This document shows, piece by piece, positions 8,934 to 16,233 of a stretch of DNA of 64,000 bases (position 1 is the first letter of the stretch; the number at the start of each line of letters is the position of its first letter). The notes beneath the pieces were generated by a model. The model was given only the letters and a program-made list of their open reading frames with translations, ran no database searches and was not told where the DNA came from. The DNA comes from Halosolutus halophilus. GTDB taxonomy: Archaea > Halobacteriota > Halobacteria > Halobacteriales > Natrialbaceae. The stretch spans positions 186,001-250,000 of the forward strand of contig NZ_CP094974.1 in the NCBI RefSeq assembly GCF_022869805.1, in the 5' to 3' direction. The position numbers and the translations under genes are program-made.

Positions 8934-9046
8934 GGAACGTGGTGGACATGTCCGGACGAATCACTACAATCGGGATCTTCTTATTGGTTTTGGCACACCA
9001 AAAAGAAAGTCCGGCGAACGGTGCGGTGACGGCCGTCTCGCCCCCG

Positions 9047-9205
9047 TCACAGTTCGACGGCCTCCAGACAGTCGGTCCCGCCACACACCGGACACGAGAG
9101 GTCGGCGACCTCGAGGTCCTCCGGGACGTCGTAGGTGTAGTGGTTCTCGAACAGGTCCAGAAAGCAGTCCTCGGCGGTACAGACGATCTCTTCTGTCGGT
9201 GGCAT
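9047..9205 (-). CDS. Small haloarchaeal zinc-ribbon-like protein (DUF7559-type)
   Basis: A 52-residue protein starting MPPTEEIVCTAEDCFLDLFE, with cysteines in the pattern CxxxxC near residues 9-14 and CPVC plus a further Cys at the C-terminus (CPVCGGTDCLEAVEL). This fits the short conserved haloarchaeal family I know as DUF7559, whose members end in GGTDCLEA(I/V)EL. Function unknown; a single zinc site is likely. The start at 9205 gives the family length; the upstream in-frame extension to 9316 is not family-like. It is divergent from the radical SAM gene, with about 110 bp between the two starts. Confidence 0.8.
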   Translation of the reverse strand: MPPTEEIVCTAEDCFLDLFENHYTYDVPEDLEVADLSCPVCGGTDCLEAVEL

Positions 9206-9314
9206 ACCCGACAGTACCGTCACCAGGATCATCAACGCCGTGGTAGCGGCGGCACGCGCCGGATCGATCGCGCGTGTAGTCACCGTTTTACCCCTCGAGG
9301 CGCTACGCCGGGAC

Positions 9315-11042
9315 ATGACCGACCCCGAACGGCTCTCCGTGACGATCGTCGACGGCTACGTCGACGAGCCCGCACACTTCGGGGTGCCGCCGTACATTTC
9401 GACCTACCCGCGATACACGGCGGGTGCACTCGTCGACGCGGGCGTCCCCCGCGAGCGAATCACCTACCACACGATCGACGGCCTGCGCGACGACCCCGAT
9501 CGGTGGCGCGACGTCGACGAGGCCGACCTCATGATCTACCTGGGCGGGATGACCGTGCCGGGCAAGTACGTCGGCGGGACTCCCGCAGAGCCGGACGAAG
9601 TCCGAAAGCTCGCCTGGACGGCGAGCGGAACGAGCCTGATGGGCGGCCCTGTCAAGTTCGGCGTCGGCGACGAGAACGCCGGTGCGACCGAGACCGAACG
9701 GCAGGACCTCGACTTCGACTTCGTCGCGAAGGGCGACGTGGAGGCAGCCGTCCACGACCTCGTCGAGAGCGGCCTCGAGGGGTTCAACAATCGGATGCGC
9801 GACGTCGACGAGGTGTCTCGGTGGGCCCAGGACGGCGCGTTTGTCGTCGAGCAACACCCGAACCACCCCGACCACCTGATCTGCGAACTCGAGACCTCGC
9901 GGGGCTGTGCCTACCGGTGTTCGTTCTGTACCGAACCGCTCTACGGCAACCCTTCGTTCCGGCCGCCGCCGACGGTCGTGAGCGAGGTCGACGCCCTCTC
10001 GAGTCGGGGCGTCAAACACTTCCGGATCGGCCGTCAGGCGGATATTCTGGCCTACGGCGGCGACGGCGAAGCGCCGAACCCGGACGCGTTGCGATCGCTC
10101 TACGGGGGCATCCGCGAGGTCGCGCCCGACCTCGAGACGCTCCATCTTGACAACATGAACCCGATCACGATCGTCAACTGGCCCGAGGAAAGCCGGGAAG
10201 GGATCCGGATCATCGCCGAGCACAACACGCCCGGCGATACGGCCGCGTTCGGGCTCGAATCCGCCGATCCGATCGTCCAGGAGGAGAACAACCTGAACGT
10301 CACCGCCGAGGAGTGTTTCGAGGCCGTTCGGATCGTCAACGAGGAGGCCGGCTGGCGCCCCGGTGAAGACACCGCGGACGCCCCGACCTTCGGCCCGGAC
10401 GCCCCGCGTCGCCTCCCGAAACTCCTGCCCGGGATCAACCTCCTGCACGGCCTCAAGGGCGAACGCGAGGAAACCTACGAGCGGAACCGGAAGTTCCTCC
10501 AGCGCGTCTACGACGAGGGCTACATGCTCCGCCGGATAAACATCCGGCAGGTGATGGCCTTCGACGGCACCGACATGTCCGACACCGGCGCGGAAATCGC
10601 CCAAGACCACACGAAGCTGTTCAAACGCTACAAACGGCAGATCCGCGAGGAGATCGACCAGCCGATGCTCGAACGGGTCGCCCCGCCCGGAACGGTCCTC
10701 CCCGACGTCCACCTCGAGTACCACCAGGACGGGCGGACCTTCGGCCGCCAGCTCGGTACCTATCCGCTGCTGGTCGGAATCCCCGGCGAACGGGACCTCG
10801 GGCGCACCATCGACGTCGCGGTCGTCGATCACGGCTACCGATCCGTCACCGCCGTCCCCTATCCGCTCGACCTCAACGACGCCTCGATGGACGAACTCAC
10901 CGCCATCCCCGGCGTCGGCGATCGTACCGCCGGCGACATCGTCGTCAACCGCCCCTACGAATCCGTTACCGACGCCGATCTCACCACCGAGTTCGACCTC
11001 ACGCAGTTCGTAACGACCCGCTCGCTCGAGCGCGCTGAGTAA
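9315..11042 (+). CDS. Radical SAM protein with C-terminal helix-hairpin-helix
   Basis: A 575-residue radical SAM enzyme. The iron-sulfur motif CAYRCSFC (Cys198, Cys202, Cys205; CxxxCxxC) is preceded by an N-terminal region of about 180 residues (PPYISTYPRYTAGALVDAG) that resembles a B12-binding-type Rossmann domain, as in archaeal UPF0313-like proteins. The C-terminal end holds a helix-hairpin-helix motif (LTAIPGVGDRTAGDIVVNRP, near residues 532-551), which suggests nucleic-acid contact. The reaction is unknown; an RNA or DNA modification is a reasonable guess from the HhH and from the TRAM-domain gene that follows. A TATA-like GTTTTACC lies about 30 bp upstream of the ATG. Confidence 0.88.
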   Translation: MTDPERLSVTIVDGYVDEPAHFGVPPYISTYPRYTAGALVDAGVPRERITYHTIDGLRDDPDRWRDVDEADLMIYLGGMTVPGKYVGGTPAEPDEVRKLAWTASGTSLMGGPVKFGVGDENAGATETERQDLDFDFVAKGDVEAAVHDLVESGLEGFNNRMRDVDEVSRWAQDGAFVVEQHPNHPDHLICELETSRGCAYRCSFCTEPLYGNPSFRPPPTVVSEVDALSSRGVKHFRIGRQADILAYGGDGEAPNPDALRSLYGGIREVAPDLETLHLDNMNPITIVNWPEESREGIRIIAEHNTPGDTAAFGLESADPIVQEENNLNVTAEECFEAVRIVNEEAGWRPGEDTADAPTFGPDAPRRLPKLLPGINLLHGLKGEREETYERNRKFLQRVYDEGYMLRRINIRQVMAFDGTDMSDTGAEIAQDHTKLFKRYKRQIREEIDQPMLERVAPPGTVLPDVHLEYHQDGRTFGRQLGTYPLLVGIPGERDLGRTIDVAVVDHGYRSVTAVPYPLDLNDASMDELTAIPGVGDRTAGDIVVNRPYESVTDADLTTEFDLTQFVTTRSLERAE

Positions 11043-11222
11043 GTGCCCCGATCGAACGTGCGACGCGATCGCGATTCCGCTCCGATCGAACGCGCGCTCC
11101 GCCCGATCGCGCGGCGTAACTGTCGTTTGTGTGGCAAAAATTGCGAACAAGTGCCCTAATCGGGCGCTACTCGCGCTCATTACCCGTCAATCGACGGCAA
11201 TCGGTCGGTAGTTCTATTATGG

Positions 11223-11660
11223 ATGGGCCGCAGAGACAACATCGAGGGTCTACCTGTGGAAATATCTGAAAAACTGCTGTGTCTGTTCAGTACGGACGTC
11301 TCGGCGGAGGAAGATCGGTACGTCATCGAGGTGCCGCGCCAGGAAGTCGAAACCGGCGACGTCGATCCCGGGGAAGTCTACCGCGTCGCGCTCATCTCGA
11401 GGGACGAGTCGACCGACGACGGATCGGCGGCGCCAAAGCCCGAGAGTGCACCGTCTGAGCCACAGCCACCGGTCGACGTCGGCGAAACACGCTACGTCGA
11501 GATCGAAGACATCGGCAAACAGGGCGACGGCATCGCGCGCGTCGAACGGGGGTACGTCATCATCGTTCCCGGTGCAGACGTCGGCGAACGCGTCAAGGTC
11601 GAGATCACCGAGGTCAAGTCCAACTTCGCCGTCGGCGAGATCATCGAGGAAACGTTCTAA
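11223..11660 (+). CDS. TRAM domain-containing protein
   Basis: A 145-residue protein whose C-terminal 60 residues form a TRAM domain (ETRYVEIEDIGKQGDGIARV ... VIIVPGADVGERVKVEI), a small beta-barrel that binds RNA. The N-terminal half (GLPVEISEKLLCLFSTDVSA) is a short conserved haloarchaeal extension, joined by a Pro/Ser-rich linker at about residues 65-85. In archaea, stand-alone TRAM proteins act as RNA chaperones or accompany RNA-modifying enzymes. It follows a radical SAM/HhH gene at a distance of 180 bp and has its own AT-rich upstream element (TTCTATTAT). A large hairpin block begins directly after the stop codon. Confidence 0.9.
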   Translation: MGRRDNIEGLPVEISEKLLCLFSTDVSAEEDRYVIEVPRQEVETGDVDPGEVYRVALISRDESTDDGSAAPKPESAPSEPQPPVDVGETRYVEIEDIGKQGDGIARVERGYVIIVPGADVGERVKVEITEVKSNFAVGEIIEETF

Positions 11661-11662
11661 CA

Positions 11663-11792
11663 ACGAACTTTTCACCGCGGGCGTTGCGACCGGCCAACGG
11701 CCGGTCGCTCAACCCCCCGGTGAAAAACTTCGATGAAAAAGGCCGAGCGCGCTTCGGGCGCGCTCGGGGAAACGGCGCGCAAGCCGCGCCGT
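11663..11792. repeat. Block of three successive hairpins downstream of the TRAM gene
   Basis: Three inverted repeats follow one another. First, arms TTTTCACCG (11669-11677) and CGGTGAAAA (11718-11726) enclose a perfect 10-bp inner stem, GCGACCGGCC (11686-11695) with GGCCGGTCGC (11699-11708). Second, CCGAGCGCGC (11743-11752) pairs with GCGCGCTCGG (11758-11767) around a TTCGG loop. Third, ACGGCGCG (11772-11779) pairs with CGCGCCGT (11785-11792). GATGAAAAAGG separates the first and second. No reading frame explains it. It could be a structured RNA at the 3' end of the TRAM transcript, a terminator complex between convergent genes, or a dispersed extragenic repeat. Confidence 0.75.
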
Positions 11793-11850
11793 ACAGTGGC
11801 ATCTGACGCCTCCGAGTACTTCTCCGCACCCGTGTTCTTGGCTGGTTGGT

Positions 11851-12513
11851 TTACTCCTCGATCGGGGTCCCATCGATTCGCTTCGCCCCTTCGGAGTCGT
11901 GAACGACGACTTCGCCGGGGGCGGGATCGGTGGGTTCGTACGCGTCCCGGACGGCGATCGCCTCCTCGAGTTCCCTGATCGCGCGCTCTTTCAGCGCGCC
12001 CGCGAGGTCCTCGGCGTCGGCACGAGAGATGTCACGTCCGAGTCCCTCGCACTCGTGTGCGCGGACGATCCCCTGCTCGTCGACGGCCTCGCCCATCGGC
12101 TGGCTGGTTCCCGCGAGTGCGACGCTGAAGGGATACGTCCGACAGATCAGCGGCCGATCGTCGTGGGCGCGGCAGGCACCAGTTCCGCCGTCGTCTTCCT
12201 CGTAGAAGACGCAATCGCCGCAACCGTCGGTCTGGAGCGCCCACTCGAAGGTCTCGCCCTCGAGTTCGCCGTCCCGTTCCTCGAGTCCGTACGGCATCGG
12301 GCGGGCGACGTCCCGCCAGTCGTACGCTTCGGCTGTGGACTCGAGGTCGCGGACTTCGTCCGGAAACACGGTCGCCGTGTGTTCGTCCTCCCCGTGTCCT
12401 TTGCAGCAGGCCCCACAGCGGGTACACTCGAAGCCGATCGACTCGATAGCGTCGGCGAGATCGTCGACTGCGAGCGCGCGGGCCGCCTCGAGTTCGGCTT
12501 CGAGCGTTTGCAC
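11851..12513 (-). CDS. YkgJ-family cysteine cluster protein
   Basis: A 220-residue protein of the Fe-S/zinc-binding YkgJ family. The diagnostic cysteines are present: CTRCGACC (about residues 30-37), then CGDCVFYEE, CRAHDDRPLICRTYPF, and a final HECEG cysteine. These eight or so cysteines are expected to bind a metal cluster; RPLICRTYPF is the strongest family hallmark. Biochemical role is unknown. The helical N-terminus (LEAELEAARALAVDDLADAI) is typical of the haloarchaeal members. It converges on the TRAM gene across the three-hairpin block and is divergent from the gene at 12621, sharing an intergenic region with two inverted repeats. Confidence 0.88.
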   Translation of the reverse strand: MQTLEAELEAARALAVDDLADAIESIGFECTRCGACCKGHGEDEHTATVFPDEVRDLESTAEAYDWRDVARPMPYGLEERDGELEGETFEWALQTDGCGDCVFYEEDDGGTGACRAHDDRPLICRTYPFSVALAGTSQPMGEAVDEQGIVRAHECEGLGRDISRADAEDLAGALKERAIRELEEAIAVRDAYEPTDPAPGEVVVHDSEGAKRIDGTPIEE

Positions 12514-12540
12514 GTGTGCTCCTACGCGTCGATGCGGAAA

Positions 12541-12567
12541 AGCCAGTCGCTACCGGGGCGACTGGCT
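12541..12567. repeat. 10-bp perfect inverted repeat (hairpin) upstream of the YkgJ gene
   Basis: AGCCAGTCGC (12541-12550) and GCGACTGGCT (12558-12567) are exact reverse complements around a 7-base loop. It sits 28-54 bp upstream of the YkgJ start, where a TATA box or operator would be expected on the minus strand. A DNA operator or an RNA hairpin are both possible. Confidence 0.5.
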
Positions 12568-12583
12568 CGCGTTCCGGTCCGAG

Positions 12584-12609
12584 GAACACGTTTACTGTCG
12601 ATCGTGTTC
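12584..12609 (+). promoter_or_regulatory. TATA element flanked by a 7-bp inverted repeat
   Basis: GAACACG (12584-12590) and CGTGTTC (12603-12609) are exact reverse complements separated by 12 bp. The spacer begins with TTTACT, centred about 27 bp before the ATG at 12621, which is the right distance for the TATA box of a leaderless transcript. A dimeric regulator bound here would cover the TATA box, so repression is the simplest reading. Confidence 0.5.
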
Positions 12610-12620
12610 TATGATACCCA

Positions 12621-12893
12621 ATGACGTCTCTCAACGACGAGATGGCCGACGCACAGTCACAGGTCAACGAGGTCAGGAACCATCTCAGACAGGAGATTCC
12701 GGAGCTTTTCGAATTCGACGTCATCGTCGGCGGAATCGAGTACAACGCGAACAACAACACCGTCACGATCACGGTCGAACCGAGCGCCGACGCGCGGGAG
12801 CAACTCTCCGACCGGTTCGGCGGCGTCAAGGTGAAGATTCAGGACGAACTGACTTTCCAGTTTCAGCTCACCTCGACCGAACGGGTCGAGTAA
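12621..12893 (+). CDS. Conserved haloarchaeal hypothetical protein (90 aa)
   Basis: A 90-residue acidic protein with a helical N-terminus (DEMADAQSQVNEVRNHLRQE) and a beta-rich C-terminus (NNNTVTITVEPS, ELTFQFQLTST). No cysteines, membrane segments or catalytic motifs are seen and I do not recognise the family. It appears to be a single-gene unit with its own promoter, where an inverted repeat flanks the TATA box (12584-12609), suggesting tight control. It is convergent with the MBL hydrolase, whose stop lies 25 bp downstream. Confidence 0.75.
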   Translation: MTSLNDEMADAQSQVNEVRNHLRQEIPELFEFDVIVGGIEYNANNNTVTITVEPSADAREQLSDRFGGVKVKIQDELTFQFQLTSTERVE

Positions 12894-12917
12894 CGGGCTC
12901 GAACGGGGCGACGCGAG

Positions 12918-13706
12918 CTACCGGGTGGGGACGCGGGCGCGCTCTCCGTCCCACGCGAGACGACCCTCGACGGCGAGTTTCTCGAGGTGTGCGCGGACGG
13001 TCGCCCGCGCGAGATCTTCGACGCCGGTCAGGTCCTTCTCGTACGCACCGTCGAGGATCTCGGCCAGCGTTTTAGCGCCGTCGTCGACCGCTTCCAGTAC
13101 GCGCCGTTCTCGATCGCTCCGGTGAGCGAGCAACCGTTCGAGGGTCTCTCTCGGGGCGTCGATCGCGGGGCCGTGACCGGGATGGAGCGCGGGCGGGTCG
13201 ATCGCCCAGAGCCGGCGCAGAGTACTCAGGTACGCTCGCATGTCCCCTTCGGGAGCGCCGACGACGACGCTGCCCTCTCGAATCGCGCAGTCGCCACACA
13301 GGATCGGGCCAGCCTCGCCCGCTTCGAGGGCGACGTGATCCGGCGCGTGGCCGGGTGCGTCGCGGACCGTGACTCGCTCGTCGCCGATCGTGATCGTCGT
13401 TCCCGGCGTGAAGACCCGATCGGGCTCACGGCCGGTCGCGTTCCGGAATCGATCGCTCCGCCCGTCCCGCGCCCAGACGGTCGCGTCCGTTTCCGTCGCG
13501 TACGCGTCGACGCCGCCGACGTGGTCCGGATGGGCGTGCGTCACGAGCACGTGCTCGACGGCGCGGTCGCGAACCAGCCGATCGAGGTCGTCGGTTCGCG
13601 CCGCGGGATCGACGAGGATGGCGGGATCGGAGCCGAGCAGGTAGGCGTTCGTCGTGCCGGTCGGCGCACGCGTCGACGTCGGGACGATACAGCGAGTGAC
13701 GTCCAT
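12918..13706 (-). CDS. MBL-fold metallo-hydrolase (LACTB2-like)
   Basis: A 262-residue metallo-beta-lactamase-fold hydrolase. The binuclear zinc motif THAHPDHVGG (HxHxDH) is at about residues 56-65, with further ligands in APGHAPDH (His), LCGDC (Asp), and HPGHGP (His). The C-terminal 70 residues (ERRVLEAVDDGAKTLAEILD) form a winged-helix-like domain found in LACTB2-type proteins. Human LACTB2 is a single-strand RNA endonuclease, while bacterial relatives cleave thioesters or lactones, so the substrate is open. All metal ligands are present. The ATG at 13706 is used; upstream DNA is short of a clear TATA box. Confidence 0.9.
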   Translation of the reverse strand: MDVTRCIVPTSTRAPTGTTNAYLLGSDPAILVDPAARTDDLDRLVRDRAVEHVLVTHAHPDHVGGVDAYATETDATVWARDGRSDRFRNATGREPDRVFTPGTTITIGDERVTVRDAPGHAPDHVALEAGEAGPILCGDCAIREGSVVVGAPEGDMRAYLSTLRRLWAIDPPALHPGHGPAIDAPRETLERLLAHRSDRERRVLEAVDDGAKTLAEILDGAYEKDLTGVEDLARATVRAHLEKLAVEGRLAWDGERARVPTR

Positions 13707-13819
13707 ATCTACCCGTCAGACTGGGAGCAAAAGGTGTTGTCGACCGCTTCCGTGCCATCCCCGCGTGGCCCGGGCGGCCCCCCGGAACGCCAGCGTCCGT
13801 TTCCGTCCGTCGCTTCGCG

Positions 13820-14095
13820 TCAGTTCTTGAGGTAGTAGACCTGTTTCCGGGCGTCCCGGAAACTGTACCGGGAACCGACGAGACCGACGTCCTCGAGCCG
13901 ATTGAGCGCGTAGCGGACGGTTCGGTCGGGCAGCAGGGATTCCTCGGCGAGTTGGCCCTGCGAGAGCGGCGAGTCGATCTCGAGAACCTTGGCGACGAGT
14001 TTCGCACTCGGCGGCAACTCACGCAGGCGGTCGCGGTATTCGTCTTCCGAGAGGGCCTCCTCGGCGGTTGCGGCACGATCCTCAGCGGTACTCAT
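13820..14095 (-). CDS. Winged helix-turn-helix transcriptional regulator (MarR/TrmB-like)
   Basis: A 91-residue single-domain regulator. After an acidic N-terminus, residues 30-85 form a winged HTH: PSAKLVAKVLEIDSPLSQGQ (helices 1-2), LAEESLLPDRTVRYALNRLE (recognition helix) and DVGLVGSRYSFRDARKQVYY (wing). It resembles the DNA-binding part of archaeal TrmB/MarR proteins but has no effector domain. An ATG two codons earlier (14101) is equally possible. It stands alone, facing a 376-bp intergenic region that contains a 6-bp-arm inverted repeat (14163-14181), so self-regulation is possible. Confidence 0.85.
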   Translation of the reverse strand: MSTAEDRAATAEEALSEDEYRDRLRELPPSAKLVAKVLEIDSPLSQGQLAEESLLPDRTVRYALNRLEDVGLVGSRYSFRDARKQVYYLKN

Positions 14096-14101
14096 GCTCA
14101 T

Positions 14102-14477
14102 ACCAACCCACGGGGAATCAGTGGTGGTAAAGTTTCCCTATATGTAGATACGAATAGTCCAGTTTGTATAAGGAGTACAAATGAGGTATTAACACAGGAG
14201 CCCGGATTCCGCTTCCGTCCGGCGATCGCTATTATATACACACGCCGATCGGATGGGCTCCGTTCCCCGGACCGATCGGTTGACACTCGGGCACTCGCGT
14301 CGTCCCATCGACGAATCGGTCGGTGGACCGATGCGATCGAGTCTCGACCCGTCCCGGGCGGATCGCACCTGCCGATCGATCCGATCGAGCAGGTGTTTCA
14401 GGGTCCGGTGCGTCGAGAACGCGCGCCGATGGACTCCAGTATCGTTTTATCCTCCGCCTCCTGTAGTTGCGCCCAGT
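14102..14477. other. Gene-free intergenic region between HTH regulator and methyltransferase
   Basis: 376 bp with no credible reading frame on either strand. The left third is AT-rich and should hold the regulator's minus-strand promoter (ATAGGGAAACTTTACC, read on the minus strand) and the inverted repeat at 14163-14181. The right end carries GTTTTATCC about 28 bp before the methyltransferase GTG, fitting its TATA box. The middle (about 14215-14440) is GC-rich and I see no structure in it. Confidence 0.6.
14163..14181. promoter_or_regulatory. Inverted repeat TTTGTA-N7-TACAAA near the HTH gene
   Basis: TTTGTA (14163-14168) and TACAAA (14176-14181) are exact reverse complements with a 7-bp spacer, 62-86 bp upstream of the HTH regulator start. 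The form and position suit an operator for a dimeric winged-helix protein, possibly the adjacent regulator itself. No known motif is matched. Confidence 0.4.
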
Positions 14478-15200
14478 GTGAAAGGACAGGAGTGGTACCA
14501 GGCCGACGACGTCGCTCAGGAGTACGACGACAAGCGATTCTCCCGTGGCGGACAGCTGATCGACCGCCGGGAGAAAGAAGCCGTCCTCGACGCGATCATG
14601 CCCGTCGAGGGACAGAACGTACTCGAAATCGCCTGTGGTACCGGGCGATTCACCGTCATGCTCGCGGAGCGCGGGGCCGACGTCGTGGGACTCGATATTT
14701 CGGCGGCGATGCTACAGCAGGGTCGCCAGAAGGTACAGAACACCGATCTCGCGGGAACGCTCGAGTTTCTCCGCGGTGACGCCGGACGGTTGCCCTTCCC
14801 GGACGATCACTTCGACATCGTCATCGCGATGCGGTTCTTCCACCTCGCGGACGATCCGGAGGCGTTCCTGGGCGAGATGCGCCGGGTATCGAGCGACCAG
14901 GTCGTCTTCGACACGTTCAACCGGTTCAGCGCTCGCAGCGTCTACAACTGGGCGCTGCCGATGGGATCGCGCCTCTACTCGAAGAGCGAGGTGGCCACGC
15001 TGCTGGCCAAGACGGACCTGACGCTCGTCGACGTGGAAGACGACTTCCTCGCCCCCTACGGACTCTACCGTTCGATTCCGAACGGACTCGCCTCGCCGAT
15101 CAGACGGCTCGACACGGCCATCGGCGGGCACCCGATCACGGATCACTTCGCGTCCGTCTCGTACTGGAATACGCGCGTTCGATCGCCGGCCAGTAACTGA
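14478..15200 (+). CDS. Class I SAM-dependent methyltransferase
   Basis: A 240-residue Rossmann-fold methyltransferase. The SAM-binding motif I, LEIACGTGRFTVMLAERGA, is at about residues 43-61; GLDISAAML (motif II), GDAGRLPFPDDHFDIVIAMR (motifs III-IV) and FFHLADDPEAFLGEMRRV follow in canonical order. This is the UbiE/type-11 group that methylates small molecules, quinones or lipids; the substrate is not apparent. Start: GTG 14478 (VKGQEWYQADD), with a TATA-like GTTTTATCC about 28 bp upstream. It precedes a GT2 glycosyltransferase with 100 bp between them, in the same direction. Confidence 0.9.
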   Translation: MKGQEWYQADDVAQEYDDKRFSRGGQLIDRREKEAVLDAIMPVEGQNVLEIACGTGRFTVMLAERGADVVGLDISAAMLQQGRQKVQNTDLAGTLEFLRGDAGRLPFPDDHFDIVIAMRFFHLADDPEAFLGEMRRVSSDQVVFDTFNRFSARSVYNWALPMGSRLYSKSEVATLLAKTDLTLVDVEDDFLAPYGLYRSIPNGLASPIRRLDTAIGGHPITDHFASVSYWNTRVRSPASN

Positions 15201-15304
15201 CCCCGCCGATCGCCGTCCCGTCTCACACGGTCGATCGATCGGTGGATCTCGATCCGCGACGCAAACCCCCGTATTTTTACTCTTCGGAAATTCTACCCCA
15301 TAGT

Positions 15305-16207
15305 ATGGAGCTCTCGGTAGTGGTGTCGACGCTCAACGACCGAGAGCAGTTACTGTCCAGTCTCGACGCGCTCCACGAGCAGACGCCGACGGAGACGGAG
15401 ATCATCGTGGTCAACGGCCCCTCCTCGGACGGGACGACCGGCGTCGTCCGGGATCGTCCCGACGTCGACGTTCTCGTCGAGATTTCCGAACGGAACCCGA
15501 ACGTCTCGCGCAACGCCGGCTTCGAGGTCGCCTCGGGCGACGTCGTCGCCTTCCTCGGCGGCGAGTACGTCGTCGAACGGGGGTGGTACGAGGCCCTCGC
15601 GGACGCGATCGAGACCGACGTGGACGTCGTCACTGGCCCCCTCACGTCCGCCGACGGCTCCGTCGACGGCGACGAACCGGTCCGTACCGTCGCTGGCCGG
15701 CGCGTGGCCCGCGTCGAGGCCGACAACGCCGCGTTCGATCGGACCGTTCTCGAGGCGCTCGACGGGTTCGACGAGTACCTCGTGGCCGACGGCGCGCGAG
15801 ACTGTGCCCATCGCGTGGCCGGTCTCGGGTTCGACGTCGCGTGGACGCCGGCGATGGCCGCCCGAAGCGACGTCGGGGCCGACGGTGGACGGGCGGATCC
15901 GGACTGGGGCAGCACCTACCGGGCGCTCGCCTACCGGCTGACGAAAAATTACGGGCCGCGACCCGTCGTCCTCGTGCGAACGATCGGCAGCGCCGTCCGT
16001 GACGGTGCCGCCGGCGTTCGCGGGATCCTCGAAGGCGACGAGACGCCGACGGGGTGGTTCGCCGACGGGACCGACGTCATCAAAAGCTCCGCCTGCGGGT
16101 TTCGGGACGGACTCCGTGCCCGGTTCGCCGATCGGTCGACCCAGCGTAATCCGAACGGCATCTCGACCCGCCACGATCGGGCGGTCCGGATCTACGACCG
16201 ACGATAA
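15305..16207 (+). CDS. Glycosyltransferase family 2 protein
   Basis: A 300-residue GT-A protein. The N-terminus MELSVVVSTLNDREQLLSSL and EIIVVNGPSSDGT are the standard nucleotide-sugar-binding start of family 2. The strand that normally ends in DDD/DxD reads VVAFLGGEYVVERGW, so the metal-binding Asp pair is replaced by GGE. A later DGARDCAHRVAGLGFDV segment corresponds to the ED region holding the catalytic base. No membrane segment is clear except a weak one near the C-terminus. It may transfer a sugar to a lipid or polysaccharide, but the altered DxD makes activity uncertain. TATA-like GTATTTTTAC lies 30 bp before the ATG. Confidence 0.82.
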   Translation: MELSVVVSTLNDREQLLSSLDALHEQTPTETEIIVVNGPSSDGTTGVVRDRPDVDVLVEISERNPNVSRNAGFEVASGDVVAFLGGEYVVERGWYEALADAIETDVDVVTGPLTSADGSVDGDEPVRTVAGRRVARVEADNAAFDRTVLEALDGFDEYLVADGARDCAHRVAGLGFDVAWTPAMAARSDVGADGGRADPDWGSTYRALAYRLTKNYGPRPVVLVRTIGSAVRDGAAGVRGILEGDETPTGWFADGTDVIKSSACGFRDGLRARFADRSTQRNPNGISTRHDRAVRIYDRR

Positions 16208-16233
16208 CGACCCGGTCGTCGCTCGCTGGACCG

